From: Vulcanisaeta thermophila
Lineage (GTDB): Archaea; Thermoproteota; Thermoprotei; Thermoproteales; Thermocladiaceae
NCBI RefSeq assembly: GCF_001748385.1
Contig: NZ_BCLI01000001.1
Location: 661,177-725,176, forward strand
Length of the DNA: 64,000 bases
Direction of reading: 5' to 3'
The notes below the pieces were generated by a model. That model worked only from the letters and a program-made list of their open reading frames with translations, searched no databases and was not told the DNA's origin. Positions within the stretch are counted from its first letter, which is position 1. Each line of letters begins with the position of its first letter. Positions 62,141 through 64,000 of the stretch are shown piece by piece. A program made the position numbers and the translations under genes.

Positions 62141-64000
62141 ATGATGGAGATGGGGATGACCAAGGGGTTAATGAGAGCGTTAGTCATAGTGGCCCTAGCC
62201 CTCACACTTTACTTAACCGCGGTGACCCATGCACAGGTAACCGTGACACCACCCAGTTGCTGGCGTTACTGGGTCATAAATGCCTCGTACTTCGTGATTT
62301 ACAACTACGGCACTCAATCCTACACAATCTACGTAATGACACCCAGTGAGTACCAGGTCTTTAGCCAAGGATACACAACCGAGGCAATCGGTGAGTGGGT
62401 CCTTAACCCGCAGTCCAGCCTTGCGGTTTTCCTACCCAGTTACGGTGAGTACTACGTGCCAGTAACAACAAGCACCCCCTCATGCTCGCAGGAACCAACA
62501 CTCTACCTGTATATGGGCAACGTTAATTCCAGCGCACCAATGGGCGTGCCCATTGGTGTTTCAAGTTTTGGTCCAGTGAGCACCAACGAGGTTCTTGGCT
62601 TCTTCAACATAACGGGCATAAGCGCCTACAACCCCGTGGGTGAGAGCAAGTACGGCGTACCCAATAGTGGCGCCTCCCTGCAGTTAAACGTGGTCATGGA
62701 GGCTGAATTAACCGATGGAACCACGCAGTACTACTGGCTCCAGGATGTTATTCAATTCATTACCGATAGTAACGAGCTTAGATTCGTTGATAATGTTTGG
62801 AATTTCACTGCCTATCCTGTGGGCTCACTCACTAACTCCACAATCAGTGGTGTCGGTGCGGTTTACATAAGCAGTGATGGCAGGCCCTACTACGCATACG
62901 CCACAAGCAACGAGCCTCACTCACTGCCCTTGGCTGGTTACCTACTCATTAAGCTTGTGAGCCTCAACCCGCTTGAGGTTCAGTTCTGCTACTCAGTAAT
63001 CCAGAGTGGTGGGCAGTACTATCCACCCAACTTTAACTGCTACGACACGGTGACTATAAACACGCCCGAGCCCGTGGTCTCAGCATCAATAGTGGCATTG
63101 CCTAATGAGGAAACACCATCGCAATACCTATTAGATGCAGAGTTGGTCTTCGTTGGTTACGCCAGTGGTGAGTACACCACGTTCAACACCCTGAATGCAT
63201 ACCTGGCTTTGCTCTACCGCCGTGGTAATGCCTGGGTTCCTTACCCGAACCTCTACGTGAATGGTTGGGACACGGCTGAGGTGGCCACGGATCTCACGAG
63301 TTATGCGGAACCCAGTGGCTTTGTCTATGTAACCACTGGTTCCCTACCCACTGGCTCCACCTTCCTGACCCAGTCACTGCCTCAGCCACAGCTCCCAATG
63401 ACCTACGTCTACTACTTCAACATCGCAACCTATGAGTCATGGGGCATGTACATCACTGCGCCAACAACAATCACGGCACCCACAGTGGTGAGTGGTGGGC
63501 AGGGTGTTGAGTACGTGTTCACTGGCTTCCTTGTGAATGGCATGCCAGTCAGTGGTAACACGGTAACCCTGGAGCCAAGCAACGACTTCACCACCTACAC
63601 CGTACAAGCCAATTACGAAACTTACTACTTGGTCACAGTGGTTAGTCCAGTGCCTGTGACCGTGGCTACGTACAACGAGTCAACAACCACAACAGCATTC
63701 AGTGAGTGGGTACCTAGTGGTTCAGTGGTTAGCATCTACGTGCATGGGACTTACACATTCAATAACTACACGAGGCTTGTTTACCTGGGGGGTAACGAGT
63801 CAATCACCGTGAACAACCCAATGACAGTAACCCTAAACGACTTTGAGAGGCAGTACTACGTGGTGATTAACAGCCCATACCCAGTCACAATAAACGGCAC
63901 GGTGACCACGCACTACAGTGAGTGGTTGACCCAGGGCACCGTGCTAACCATAGAACCAAACACCGTGTTCGTAAACGGCGTATTCCTAAGCGAACCAGGC
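62141..64000 (+). CDS. Thermopsin-family acid protease, 3'-truncated by window edge
   Basis: 620 codons, open to the end of the window; ATG 62141 (next ATGs at 62144 and 62150) with CTTTTAAAC about 24 bp upstream. A signal peptide (LVIVALALTLYLTAVTHAQ) is followed by a thermopsin-like region: APMGVPIGVSSFG, FNITGISAYNPVGES, ASLQLNVVMEAEL, YYWLQDVIQF and DNVWNFT. Thermopsins (peptidase family A5) are secreted acid proteases of thermoacidophilic archaea. The later part holds repeated beta-rich modules (YYVVINSPYPVTIN and similar YYLVTVVSPVPVTVA), probably stalk domains linking the enzyme to the surface layer. Confidence 0.8.
   Translation, partial: MMEMGMTKGLMRALVIVALALTLYLTAVTHAQVTVTPPSCWRYWVINASYFVIYNYGTQSYTIYVMTPSEYQVFSQGYTTEAIGEWVLNPQSSLAVFLPSYGEYYVPVTTSTPSCSQEPTLYLYMGNVNSSAPMGVPIGVSSFGPVSTNEVLGFFNITGISAYNPVGESKYGVPNSGASLQLNVVMEAELTDGTTQYYWLQDVIQFITDSNELRFVDNVWNFTAYPVGSLTNSTISGVGAVYISSDGRPYYAYATSNEPHSLPLAGYLLIKLVSLNPLEVQFCYSVIQSGGQYYPPNFNCYDTVTINTPEPVVSASIVALPNEETPSQYLLDAELVFVGYASGEYTTFNTLNAYLALLYRRGNAWVPYPNLYVNGWDTAEVATDLTSYAEPSGFVYVTTGSLPTGSTFLTQSLPQPQLPMTYVYYFNIATYESWGMYITAPTTITAPTVVSGGQGVEYVFTGFLVNGMPVSGNTVTLEPSNDFTTYTVQANYETYYLVTVVSPVPVTVATYNESTTTTAFSEWVPSGSVVSIYVHGTYTFNNYTRLVYLGGNESITVNNPMTVTLNDFERQYYVVINSPYPVTINGTVTTHYSEWLTQGTVLTIEPNTVFVNGVFLSEPG

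Overview
The window is archaeal and reads as a thermophilic crenarchaeon of the Thermoproteaceae (Vulcanisaeta/Caldivirga/Thermocladium-like). This is inferred from: aIF1/SUI1, Rpo7, a type Z ribosomal protein S14, a tRNA-splicing endonuclease, HerA-Mre11-Rad50, an ADP-forming acyl-CoA synthetase subunit, a thermopsin-family acid protease (typical of thermoacidophiles), frequent GTG/TTG starts, AGG/ATA-rich codon use, and many genes whose TATA box lies 23-30 bp upstream of the start codon (leaderless transcripts). I found no complete tRNA, no rRNA and no CRISPR array.

Layout. (1) Positions 1-4600 hold a compact set: a polytopic membrane protein cut by the left edge, a SWIM zinc-finger protein, a divergent RadA-like recombinase, a two-helix VirB2-like small membrane protein, a ParA-like ATPase and two small soluble proteins. 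The architecture suggests a DNA-transfer or DNA-import locus comparable with the crenarchaeal Ced/Ted systems. This is the most interesting candidate system. (2) Positions 4587-16470 are a damaged defence island. It has a ribbon-helix-helix regulator with a four-copy palindromic operator array, an EVE-domain protein with a nuclease-like C-terminus, an antitoxin fragment, a large single-chain nuclease/N6-adenine methylase, a frameshifted companion gene, and the two ends of a BrxL/Lon-like gene. The middle of that gene has been replaced by an AT-rich 5-kb metabolic cassette (SDR, fumarate-reductase-like flavoprotein, MFS carrier, isochorismatase-fold hydrolase).

(3) Positions 16460-45500 are mainly housekeeping. 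They include aIF1, Rpo7, acyl-CoA synthetase alpha, the HerA-Mre11-Rad50 break-processing operon (HerA carries a SWIM-like zinc tail), a threonine-synthase-like pseudoenzyme with a winged helix, tRNA endonuclease, nucleoside phosphorylase, S14, a pyrimidine biosynthesis run (pyrB-pyrI, pyrE-pyrD), an SQR-like flavoprotein with DUF1641, and a 2-oxoacid:ferredoxin oxidoreductase beta subunit. (4) Positions 46290-47340 hold a decayed TnpB with two long near-perfect hairpins embedded upstream. (5) Positions 47430-57150 return to housekeeping: CbiZ, a roadblock protein, an NuoI-like ferredoxin, succinyl-CoA synthetase, S-adenosylhomocysteinase and a sugar-type ABC ATPase. (6) Positions 57200-64000 are a surface and accessory end: a candidate C/D box RNA, a type IV pilin, an orphan DNA methylase, two membrane/secreted unknowns, and a thermopsin running off the right edge.

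Limits: family names come from motif recognition by eye, without database searches. Starts were chosen mainly from TATA spacing.
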